Source: an uncultured Nitrososphaerota archaeon (GTDB taxonomy: Bacteria; Bacillota; Clostridia; Oscillospirales; Ruminococcaceae). Taken from it: a stretch of DNA of 5,075 nt. Shown here piece by piece: positions 1 to 5,075 of this stretch. The notes under the pieces are model-generated. The model saw nothing but the letters and a program-made list of their open reading frames with translations. It was not told the origin of the DNA and did not search any database. How positions within the stretch are numbered: the first letter of the stretch is position 1; every line of letters starts with the position of its first letter. The stretch is taken from the NCBI GenBank assembly GCA_934869045.1, contig CAKXAF010000007.1:10056-15130 (forward strand), written 5' to 3'. The position numbers and the translations under genes were made by a program.

Positions 1-12
1 AATGGATAACCG

Positions 13-42
13 ATTTTTTACAGGAAGCGTTAATTTTTTACA
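13..42 (+). promoter_or_regulatory. Direct-repeat operator candidate upstream of the AraC-type regulator gene
   Basis: The 10-mer ATTTTTTACA occurs exactly at 13-22 and again at 33-42, a 20-bp period that places both copies on the same face of the helix. AraC-family domains commonly bind direct repeats about two helical turns apart. Relative to a transcription start near 104, the copies lie at about -91 to -82 and -71 to -62, where a class I activator could sit. Inference: a binding site for the regulator encoded next door (autoregulation) or for control of an unseen divergent gene to the left. The T-rich runs could instead simply act as an UP element or curved DNA. Confidence 0.4.
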
Positions 43-48
43 TTCCTG
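21..48. repeat. Inverted repeat CAGGAA/TTCCTG overlapping the direct repeats
   Basis: CAGGAA at 21-26 is matched by its exact reverse complement TTCCTG at 43-48, flanking the second ATTTTTTACA copy. The arms are only 6 bp with a 16-bp gap, so this could be chance. If real, it would add a dyad-type protein site to the same control region. Confidence 0.25.
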
Positions 49-68
49 CAATTCCGACACTCTATGCG

Positions 69-97
69 TGGAAAAGAGAAGAGATTTATGCTATAAT
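69..97 (+). promoter_or_regulatory. Sigma-A promoter with extended -10 for the AraC regulator gene
   Basis: The -10 box TATAAT (92-97) is a perfect consensus and is preceded by TG at 89-90, giving an extended -10 (TGCTATAAT). A weak -35 box TGGAAA (69-74, 4 of 6 matches to TTGACA) lies at the ideal 17-bp spacing. Transcription should start near 103-105, leaving a leader of about 58 nt before the GTG at 162. The weak -35 together with the extended -10 would suit an activator-assisted promoter. Confidence 0.7.
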
Positions 98-111
98 AGC
101 CAAAGGGCTAT
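96..111. promoter_or_regulatory. Dyad over the predicted transcription start (operator candidate)
   Basis: ATAGCC (96-101) and GGCTAT (106-111) are perfect reverse complements around AAAG. The dyad begins at the end of the -10 box and covers the expected start site. GCTATAAT also occurs twice, at 90-97 and 107-114, and GCTATAATAGC (90-100) is itself a palindrome around a central A. A protein bound here would block initiation, so a repressor site is plausible. A small hairpin at the 5' end of the mRNA is the alternative. Confidence 0.35.
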
Positions 112-146
112 AATGGGGAGCCGCCTCCCTGTGCCCGGTGCGGAAG

Positions 147-153
147 AAGGAGG
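147..153 (+). promoter_or_regulatory. Ribosome binding site that fixes the start at GTG 162
   Basis: AAGGAGG, a full Shine-Dalgarno match, ends 8 nt before GTG at 162. The other in-frame GTG at 138 lies upstream of this site and has no such sequence in front of it, so translation should begin at 162. Confidence 0.8.
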
Positions 154-161
154 GACAGCCT

Positions 162-2462
162 GTGGGAAAAAGCGCGCTGTATCAGAAGCTTCGGAGTCAT
201 CTGTCCGGAAAGCTGCGAGTGAAAAAGAGCGTATTCGTGTCTTTTGTGTTCTCATACGTTGCGATTTTGCTGATTCCCTTGGCCTGTTCTGGCGCCATCT
301 TTTTCCACACCCGGAAAGGGGTGCAGCAGGAGATGCTCCAGACAAACCGTGCGATCCTTATCCAGACCAGTCAGGTGATCGACAACGCTATGGAAACTGT
401 CCGCACCTTCTGTCTGGATCTTTCCATGCAGGAAAATATCGCTTCGATCCTATACATCCGTCCGCCCTTTGACGTGGAGCAGCGGTATAATATCAGCACA
501 GCCATTCGCAAGGACCTGAAAAGCAGCGCGGTCAAGCAATTTGTCAACGGATATTTTATCTATTTCAACCGCGGGCAGTTTGTCCTGACTCCCAGCGCCA
601 GTTATACCCCGGAGCTGGCCTATCGGGAGTACTTCTCCCAAACCGACTGCTCCTTTGCCCAATGGGAAGAGCTCATGCAGACGCGGCACTATCAGGAACT
701 TTACGATCTGGGCAGCAGCTTTTTGTATCTGCAGACGATCCCCTATACCGGCTCCGAAGCGACGGCAAACATTGCCGTTGTGCTGGACAAGGCACGTCTC
801 ATGGATCAAATCAGCCAAATTGAGTGGGTCAGCCGGGGCATGTTCTTTATGACAAATGAGGAAGGAAAGGTGATCCTTTCCAACCAGGAGCCGGCGTTTG
901 CCTCCCTCGACTTTCAGAAAGAAGCAAACGGCGTCTTGACCGGTACCTTTGAAGGAAAGCCGGTATATGCATCCAGACAGCCCTCCTCCCTGAGCGGGTG
1001 GGAGTACTGCCTGGTCATGGACAACCGGTATCTGGACAGTGCCAACCGGACAATGAATGGGATGTTCTGGTTGTATCTGCTGGCCGCTGCGGCCTTAGGG
1101 CTGCTGCTCGCCTTCCTCTTTTCCCGCCGGAACTATCAGCCTATCCGGGAGGTAGTCCACACCCTTCAGAGCGGCCAGAGTATGTCCGAAAATGAAAATG
1201 AGCTCTGGTTCATCGATGCGTCAGTCAAGCGGATGCTGCATCGGAACGCCGATATTCAGCGCCGTCTGGAGATTCAGGAGAATCAGCTGCGCCAAAATTT
1301 CCTCTCCCGCATCCTGCGCGGCCGTGTGAACCTCAGCTATCTGGATGAGGCGGCTCTGCAGGAGAATCATCTGGCCTTTCCTTATAGCAGCTTCCTGGTT
1401 GCGCTTTTCCAGGTGGATGACTGCTCCGGCTTTTTTGCGGATACTCAGGCGGAAGCAGAGGAATACCCCCTGGACAGCATGGACTATTCGCTGGTGTTTC
1501 TGCTTCAGGAACTGCTGCAGGAGCGATATGCCGGCTATGTCTGCGAGGTTAACGGCGCCATTGCCTGTATCGTGAACTTTTCAGAAGGGGAGGAGGCCGT
1601 TATTCAGAGCCTGCGGGAGGCTCGGGAATTCGTGGAACAATCGCTGTATATTTTCATGACCATGGCCGTAGGAGGGACTCACAAATCTCTGGTAGGTATT
1701 CGGAACGCCTACGATGAGGCCTGTGTCGCCCTGGATCACGCCGTTCTGGGAACCGGCGGCAGGGAGTTTTTTTACTCCGCTTCTCATCAGCCCTCAAGCT
1801 ACGGCTATTCCACAGAGTTGGAGCAGGCCCTGGGCGGAAACCTGCGGTCGGGCAATATCGGCCAGGCCAAGGAGCTCCTCAAGGAGATCTTTCACAGCAG
1901 CCTGGAGGAGAACCAGCTCACACCGGAGCTTTACCGCTGCTTTCTCTTCGATGTGGCGGCAACCTTTATCCGGGTGATCGAAGGGCTGGATCTGGAGGGA
2001 GAGGAGCTGGGCGCCGGCTGGATCGTCACCCATGTGAGCAGCCTGAGCGCCGCGAACCAGGTGCACGGCTACTTTGACGGACTCGCTGAGAAGATCTGTG
2101 AGCAGGTGGATGCGGGAAAGGAAAGCCACAATACGGCTTTACTCCGGCGAATTCAGGAATATCTTCGGGAAAACTATGCGGATTCCGGCCTCAGCAACGA
2201 TCAGATTGCCCAAGCCATGGATATTTCGCCGGCTTACCTCTCCCGCTTTTTCAAACAGCAGACCGGAGAGGGACTGCTCAACACCATTAACCGCATTCGA
2301 ATCGAGGAGTCCAAAAAGCTCCTGATCCGGAAGGAAAATCAGACGCTCAGCGAAATCTGCCGGCTGGTGGGCTTTGATAATACTACCACCTTCATCCGGA
2401 TTTTCAAGAAAATTGAGGGCGTTACGCCCGGGAAATACGCAGAGCTTCAATCGCTCAGCTGA
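162..2462 (+). CDS. Membrane-anchored AraC-family sensor/transcriptional regulator
   Basis: This 766-residue protein combines an extracellular sensor with a DNA-binding output in one chain. A basic N-terminus is followed by a membrane helix at about 24-48, an extracellular region at about 49-300 (probably Cache-like; inferred from layout, not from a motif) and a second helix at about 301-320. A HAMP-like NYQPI motif follows at 324-328. The cytoplasmic part holds a linker (QNFLSRILRGR near 380) and a degenerate GGDEF-like stretch near 499-525 (MAVGGTHKSLVGIRNAYDEA) of the type found in such regulators. The C-terminal AraC domain (about 658-765) has two helix-turn-helix units: one around IAQAMDISPAYLSRFFK and one around ICRLVGFDNTTTFIRIFKK, ending in the family hallmark VTPGKY. 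Relatives usually sit beside sugar ABC transporter operons and respond to carbohydrates. No transporter is visible here, so the ligand is unknown. The GTG start is chosen from the AAGGAGG at 147-153. It is probably co-transcribed with the next gene. Confidence 0.93.
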   Translation: MGKSALYQKLRSHLSGKLRVKKSVFVSFVFSYVAILLIPLACSGAIFFHTRKGVQQEMLQTNRAILIQTSQVIDNAMETVRTFCLDLSMQENIASILYIRPPFDVEQRYNISTAIRKDLKSSAVKQFVNGYFIYFNRGQFVLTPSASYTPELAYREYFSQTDCSFAQWEELMQTRHYQELYDLGSSFLYLQTIPYTGSEATANIAVVLDKARLMDQISQIEWVSRGMFFMTNEEGKVILSNQEPAFASLDFQKEANGVLTGTFEGKPVYASRQPSSLSGWEYCLVMDNRYLDSANRTMNGMFWLYLLAAAALGLLLAFLFSRRNYQPIREVVHTLQSGQSMSENENELWFIDASVKRMLHRNADIQRRLEIQENQLRQNFLSRILRGRVNLSYLDEAALQENHLAFPYSSFLVALFQVDDCSGFFADTQAEAEEYPLDSMDYSLVFLLQELLQERYAGYVCEVNGAIACIVNFSEGEEAVIQSLREAREFVEQSLYIFMTMAVGGTHKSLVGIRNAYDEACVALDHAVLGTGGREFFYSASHQPSSYGYSTELEQALGGNLRSGNIGQAKELLKEIFHSSLEENQLTPELYRCFLFDVAATFIRVIEGLDLEGEELGAGWIVTHVSSLSAANQVHGYFDGLAEKICEQVDAGKESHNTALLRRIQEYLRENYADSGLSNDQIAQAMDISPAYLSRFFKQQTGEGLLNTINRIRIEESKKLLIRKENQTLSEICRLVGFDNTTTFIRIFKKIEGVTPGKYAELQSLS

Positions 2463-2481
2463 AAGGAAAGAAAAACGCATC

Positions 2482-3636
2482 ATGAATGAAAAAGAAATCG
2501 CCGAGCTTCGGCGCCGTTTTCGTCCGGATAAAAACAACATTCCTTACATACGGGGCTGCTGCGTCAACGAAAAAGGGGAGATCGTTTCCGAATTCCGCCA
2601 GCCATTTTCTATTATGCCGGAGGAGGAACTGGAAAAAATGCTGGGGATCCTCCGGAAAACCCTTTCCGGTGTCCTTGGCAAAAACCTGATGGACATAACC
2701 TTCACGACCCAGCAGGTCGCAGACAGCGATGAGCACAGGCTGCTGATGGCGCTCCGGAACTCTGGACTGGAGGACGAGGAGGCGGTGCAGCACTTTTTTC
2801 AGAAAGTAACACAGGCACTGGTTCTGGAAGGAAATTATCTGATCCTTTTGGTGCGCGACATTTACGATGTCCCTTACCGTTCCAGAGACGGTGAAAAACA
2901 GGAAGAGGCGTCCTCAGAGGTGTTTTCCTACGTACTATGTGGAATTTGTCCGGTAAAGACCACAAAGCCCGCTCTGGGCTACTACCTGTACGACAATGAG
3001 TTCCGTACCTGCGGCATCGACTGGCTTGTGGCGCCGCCGGAAGTGGGCTTCCTGTTCCCAGCCTTCGATGACCGCAGCACAAATATTTACAACGCCCTTT
3101 ACTATTCCCGGGACACGGCGGAGAATCACCCCGAGTTTGCCAATGCGGTATTTTGCAGCGAGCCACCCATGCCGGCGGCGGTACAGCGGGAAACCTTTCA
3201 ATCGATTCTGGCGGAAACCCTGTCGGAGGAGTGCAGCTATGAGGTGATCGAAAGCCTCGGCGGCCAGCTGCGGGAAATGGTCGAGGAACATAAGGCCAAT
3301 AAGGTGGAGGAGCCGCTGCTGGTATCCAAGGATACAGTGAAAGGGATTTTAGAAGACTGCGGCGTTTCGGAGTCCCGCGTCGCGGCATTTGACGGAAAAT
3401 ACGAGGAGCAGTTCGGAATGGACGCGGATCTTAGCCCGCGCAATCTGGTGGACACCAACCGGATCGCGATCAGCACAGCCGGCGTCAGCGTCCAGGTAAA
3501 GCCGGAGTGCAGCGGCTTAGTGGAAACTCGGGTCATCGACGGAGCCAAGTATATTCTTATCCGTGTGGAAGACGGCGTTGAGGTCAATGGCGTACCGGTA
3601 CGGATCCCTGGCGGAAAGCCGGACAATTCGGTGTGA
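2482..3636 (+). CDS. DUF4317 family protein of unknown function
   Basis: This 384-residue soluble protein matches my memory of the DUF4317 family: an MNEKEIAELRRRF start, KTLSGVLGKNLMDITF at 59-74, GNYLILLVRDIYDVP at 117-131, the CPVKTTKPAL segment at 156-165, and GFLFPAFDDRSTNIYNALYY at 189-208. I see no signal peptide, membrane helix or catalytic motif. The biochemical role of the family is unknown to me, and none is proposed. The start is ATG 2482 because the family N-terminus begins there. A purine-rich AAAGGA at 2462-2467 precedes it at a rather long 14-nt spacing and overlaps the stop of the regulator gene. Only 19 bp separate it from the regulator, with no terminator between, so the two probably share a transcript that ends at the hairpin at 3676-3710. 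The acidic region 280-384 is less familiar to me than the first 250 residues. Confidence 0.88.
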   Translation: MNEKEIAELRRRFRPDKNNIPYIRGCCVNEKGEIVSEFRQPFSIMPEEELEKMLGILRKTLSGVLGKNLMDITFTTQQVADSDEHRLLMALRNSGLEDEEAVQHFFQKVTQALVLEGNYLILLVRDIYDVPYRSRDGEKQEEASSEVFSYVLCGICPVKTTKPALGYYLYDNEFRTCGIDWLVAPPEVGFLFPAFDDRSTNIYNALYYSRDTAENHPEFANAVFCSEPPMPAAVQRETFQSILAETLSEECSYEVIESLGGQLREMVEEHKANKVEEPLLVSKDTVKGILEDCGVSESRVAAFDGKYEEQFGMDADLSPRNLVDTNRIAISTAGVSVQVKPECSGLVETRVIDGAKYILIRVEDGVEVNGVPVRIPGGKPDNSV

Positions 3637-3660
3637 ATCCATGGAAAAAATGTCAGCAGG

Positions 3661-3675
3661 CCGGAAGCAATCCGG
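3661..3675 (+). other. Small hairpin just before the terminator
   Basis: CCGGA (3661-3665) and TCCGG (3671-3675) form a 5-bp stem with an AGCAA loop, directly abutting the terminator stem. It may stack on the terminator helix or help stabilise the mRNA 3' end. It could also be chance in GC-rich DNA. Confidence 0.3.
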
Positions 3676-3710
3676 AGCCGCGCGTCCTCTTCGGGGGATG
3701 CGCGGCTTTT
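3676..3710 (+). terminator. Rho-independent terminator with UUCG tetraloop
   Basis: A 14-bp stem pairs 3676-3689 with 3694-3707, including two G-U wobbles (3684/3699 and 3688/3695). It closes on a cUUCGg tetraloop (loop 3690-3693), one of the most stable RNA loops. Four T residues (3707-3710) follow, and then the run is broken by GC, so the U tract is short. It lies 39 nt after the DUF4317 stop and should end the regulator-DUF4317 transcript, which separates it from the Cys-rich gene. Confidence 0.82.
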
Positions 3711-3717
3711 GCTTATC

Positions 3718-3744
3718 ACCCCAGAGGCTGTCGTGTCATACAAT
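3718..3744 (+). promoter_or_regulatory. Candidate mother-cell sporulation promoter (sigma-K/sigma-E type)
   Basis: CATACAAT (3737-3744) fits the sigma-E -10 consensus CATACAnT and 8 of 9 positions of the sigma-K form CATAnnnTA. An AC dinucleotide at 3718-3719 lies 17 nt upstream, as in sigma-K promoters. A clear sigma-E -35 (ATA) is not at the right spacing, so sigma-K fits better. The promoter lies between the terminator and the Cys-rich gene and would give a leader of about 40 nt. There is no convincing sigma-A promoter in this gap. These consensus sequences are short, so a chance match is possible. Confidence 0.42.
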
Positions 3745-3778
3745 GGAAGAGCGAAGCTCATGGCTTTGCAATATGCGG

Positions 3779-3785
3779 AAGGAGG
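3779..3785 (+). promoter_or_regulatory. Ribosome binding site of the Cys-rich gene
   Basis: AAGGAGG is a full Shine-Dalgarno match, followed by ATTTTTT (7 nt) and ATG at 3793. This is the main argument that the short reading frame is translated and that it starts at 3793. Confidence 0.78.
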
Positions 3786-3792
3786 ATTTTTT

Positions 3793-4167
3793 ATGCCCAG
3801 TAATCATGGCGTTTCCTTTTCAGATGCCAGCTACAATTACAGGCGGGGCATCCGGAGGCCGGTTGTACCGGTTCCCGTTCCAGAGGAAACGGCATCTTCA
3901 TGTGAAGATGCTGCGGAAGCGGCCGCTTTGGCTGCAGCCGGCTGCGGGTGCGGTTCTGGGATCGTTCCAGTCTGCGGCGGAGGATGCCCCAACGGCAGCT
4001 GCGACCAGGATTCGGATGTTCCGGTTTACGACTGCAACTGCCAGAAGGAGATTTCCTATCGACTTTGCTGCGATCCAAACGGCTGTTGCTGCAAGTATCC
4101 CTGCTCGTGGCGGAACCCGTTCTGGCCGGAGTTTGCACATCCACGCTGGCTTTGCTGCTATATGTGA
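3793..4167 (+). CDS. Cysteine-rich small protein, unrecognised; possible spore coat protein
   Basis: The protein has 124 residues and 16 cysteines (13%), at 37, 51, 53, 61, 65, 70, 81, 83, 92, 93, 98-100, 104, 121 and 122. I do not recognise the family. Reading along it: a basic N-terminus, a PVVPVPVP segment (23-30), an Ala-rich stretch (40-49), a GCGCG motif (50-54), two PNG-containing Cys clusters (CPNGSC at 65-70 and DPNGCCC at 94-100) and an aromatic tail (WRNPFWPEF, RWLCCY). No signal peptide or membrane helix is visible, so the cysteines probably act in the cytoplasm, either as metal ligands or as cross-links in an assembled structure. Cys-rich coat and crust proteins are known in spores, and the CATACAAT promoter agrees with that, but this role is inference. 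The start is fixed by AAGGAGG at 3779-3785. The stop lies 4 bp from the stop of a convergent recombinase gene and at a drop in GC, so the C-terminus may have been altered by insertion. Confidence 0.62.
   Translation: MPSNHGVSFSDASYNYRRGIRRPVVPVPVPEETASSCEDAAEAAALAAAGCGCGSGIVPVCGGGCPNGSCDQDSDVPVYDCNCQKEISYRLCCDPNGCCCKYPCSWRNPFWPEFAHPRWLCCYM
3851..3945. repeat. Cluster of inverted repeats inside the Cys-rich gene
   Basis: Consecutive dyads follow one another. They are TCCGGA (3851-3856); CCGGT/ACCGG with a 3-nt loop (3859-3871); CCGTTCC/GGAAACGG with one bulge and a 3-nt loop (3875-3892); a 9-bp perfect GCATCTTCA/TGAAGATGC around TG (3892-3911); and the palindromes AAGCGGCCGCTT (3917-3928), GGCTGCAGCC (3930-3939) and GCAGCCGGCTGC (3934-3945). 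The last three fall largely in alanine codons, which favour such palindromes. The second to fourth are not explained that way. The mRNA here may be strongly folded. Confidence 0.5.
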
Positions 4168-5075
4168 ATCACTATGCATCGAAAAAAATGACCGATACAG
4201 TCCGGTCCGGATAAATGGTTACGTTACGAATGATTCGCTCAGAAACTTTGCATTTCTCAATTAATTCAACAGAAGGGTCTTTCAACATCTTGATCATGCC
4301 GCGAACGTTATCCTTAACCTTTTGAACATTGATAACGGGATTCTCCTGCCTTTGTTTTTGCTGTTTCAAATCTTCAATCTCAGCTTCCAGGCGAATCTTA
4401 GTCGATTTGTAATCCTCCAGGCTATCAATTTCGGCAAGATATGCTTCACGAGCTCTTTTTAACGTTCTCTCTGCTTTAGCAATTAGAGCATCGAAATCAG
4501 TTGTAACTGGGCTTTTGACATGGACGATCTGCTTCTCTGCATAAGCATCTTCCGTTTCTAAAAAAACATTTGCCGCGTTAAAGAACAAGTCCTCTAGAAT
4601 ATGTTCTGCCACAACCGGAGGGCTGGAGCATTGCCCATGCATATAATTGATGCAGAGGAATTGCGGACTACGGTTCCCGCGCCCACTGTTTGCTCTACGG
4701 TAATAGCAACCTCCACACTTGCCGCATCTTACAATCCCGGCCAGCCAGTGCTTGTGTATTTCTTTGGGGCGGATTTTGGGAGCCACGCGGGAGGCACGAC
4801 TTTCAGTTACAGCTTTTGCGGCTTCAAATTTTTCTTTTGAAACAATGCCGGGATGAGCATTTTCAACTTGATATTCTTTTCCGTTCACTCTTGATACGAC
4901 TGTTCCGTAGTAAACCGGGTTTGTTAAAATTCGATTGACTTGCCTTGTATCGAACAGATTTCCGTTATGCGTTTTGACTCCTGCACGGCTTAACTCCATA
5001 GCGAGAATATAGGAGGATTTCCCGGCTATATACTGATCATAGATATACGTTACGATATTAGCTTCTTCAGGAATG
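4168..5075. mobile_element. Likely edge of an integrated element carrying the serine recombinase
   Basis: Three signs coincide near 4160-4175: the recombinase gene ends here, the neighbouring host-like gene ends here, and composition drops from about 50-58% GC (sampled rows to the left) to about 40-45% GC (sampled rows to the right). Large serine recombinase genes usually sit at one end of their element. The left boundary is therefore placed here by inference, and the other end is outside the window. Without the second att copy the exact crossover point cannot be read. Confidence 0.5.
4172..5075 (-). CDS. Large serine recombinase, C-terminal part (5' end beyond the window)
   Basis: The minus-strand frame stays open from the right edge to TAG at 4174-4172 and shows about 300 residues. 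The catalytic resolvase domain with the active serine must lie beyond position 5075. An ATG at 4999 is internal, because the frame continues upstream of it as EEANIVTYIYDQYIAGKSS, the usual opening of the Recombinase domain (Pfam PF07508). That domain continues through VNRILTNPVYYGTVV. A zinc ribbon follows (CGKC, then FLCINYMHGQC; cysteines encoded at about 4726-4628), then a charged coiled coil (about 4490-4330) and a beta-strand-like tail (RNVTIYPDRTVSVIFFD). This is the standard layout of enzymes that integrate and excise phages, conjugative elements and skin-type elements by cutting short att sites. GC is lower than in the genes to the left, which fits acquired DNA. The gene is convergent with the Cys-rich gene, with only 4 bp between the two stops. 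Nothing visible indicates decay in the part present. Confidence 0.93.
   Translation of the reverse strand, partial: IPEEANIVTYIYDQYIAGKSSYILAMELSRAGVKTHNGNLFDTRQVNRILTNPVYYGTVVSRVNGKEYQVENAHPGIVSKEKFEAAKAVTESRASRVAPKIRPKEIHKHWLAGIVRCGKCGGCYYRRANSGRGNRSPQFLCINYMHGQCSSPPVVAEHILEDLFFNAANVFLETEDAYAEKQIVHVKSPVTTDFDALIAKAERTLKRAREAYLAEIDSLEDYKSTKIRLEAEIEDLKQQKQRQENPVINVQKVKDNVRGMIKMLKDPSVELIEKCKVSERIIRNVTIYPDRTVSVIFFDA

Noticed and set aside
109..114. Second TATAAT as an additional -10 box
   Set aside because: The hexamer 17 bp upstream (TTATGC, 86-91) is a poor -35 and there is no TG extension. The box at 92-97 is clearly better, so this copy is treated as part of the dyad/repeat.
2..472. Plus-strand reading frame of about 156 residues covering the promoter region
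   Set aside because: It runs through the promoter and overlaps the regulator gene in another frame. Its protein has low complexity and no recognisable family, so it is a shadow frame.
2702..3388. Minus-strand frame of about 228 residues opposite DUF4317
   Set aside because: It is rich in Pro, Arg and Ser, as expected from the antisense of a GC-rich gene. It has no recognisable domain and lies wholly within a well-supported gene.
3709..3792. Upstream extension of the Cys-rich gene from TTG 3709
   Set aside because: That start lies in the terminator T tract, has no ribosome binding site, and the strong AAGGAGG sits just before ATG 3793.
4201..4211. Palindrome TCCGG-T-CCGGA as an att site or terminator
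   Set aside because: It lies within well-conserved-looking recombinase coding sequence, is only 5 bp per arm with a 1-nt centre, and has no T tract.
3563..4264. Overlapping plus-strand frame of about 233 residues
   Set aside because: It crosses the DUF4317 stop region, the terminator, the Cys-rich gene and the recombinase end. It has no ribosome binding site and an arginine/alanine-rich composition typical of a frame-shifted GC-rich gene.
4601..4938. Plus-strand small frames opposite the recombinase
   Set aside because: They are antisense to the zinc-ribbon and Recombinase domain coding region, have no ribosome binding site and match no known family.
1..5075. CRISPR array, tRNA or rRNA gene
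   Set aside because: I found no regularly spaced repeats of CRISPR length and no cloverleaf or rRNA-like sequence on reading either strand by eye.

Overview
The window looks like chromosomal DNA of a spore-forming, gut-type Clostridia (Oscillospiraceae or Lachnospiraceae; inference). The basis is a membrane-anchored AraC-type regulator of the kind common in Firmicutes, a DUF4317 protein (a family I know mainly from Clostridia), strong AAGGAGG ribosome binding sites, a sigma-A promoter, a candidate mother-cell sporulation promoter and a clostridial-style large serine recombinase. Sampled rows are about 50-58% GC up to roughly position 4160 and about 40-45% GC after it.

Layout: 1-161 is a control region with a direct repeat (ATTTTTTACA twice, 20 bp apart), an extended -10 sigma-A promoter and a dyad over the expected transcription start. 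Next is a 766-residue sensor-regulator (162-2462, +) with two membrane segments around an extracellular sensor domain, a cytoplasmic GGDEF-like region and a C-terminal AraC DNA-binding domain. After 19 bp comes a DUF4317 protein (2482-3636, +), probably on the same transcript. A strong terminator (14-bp stem, cUUCGg loop) ends that unit at about 3710.

The next gene (3793-4167, +) encodes a 124-residue protein with 16 cysteines that I do not recognise. It is preceded by an AC-17 nt-CATACAAT sequence resembling a sigma-K/sigma-E promoter, and its 5' half is unusually rich in inverted repeats. Four bases after its stop, on the minus strand, is the stop of a large serine recombinase (4172-5075, cut by the window edge). 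Its catalytic domain lies outside the window.

The most interesting possibility is that the right end is the edge of an integrated element placed in or against a sporulation-type Cys-rich gene, a layout reminiscent of the skin element that interrupts sigK. The window holds only one end, so this remains a hypothesis. I saw no tRNA, rRNA or CRISPR array, and no gene-free stretch longer than 161 bases.
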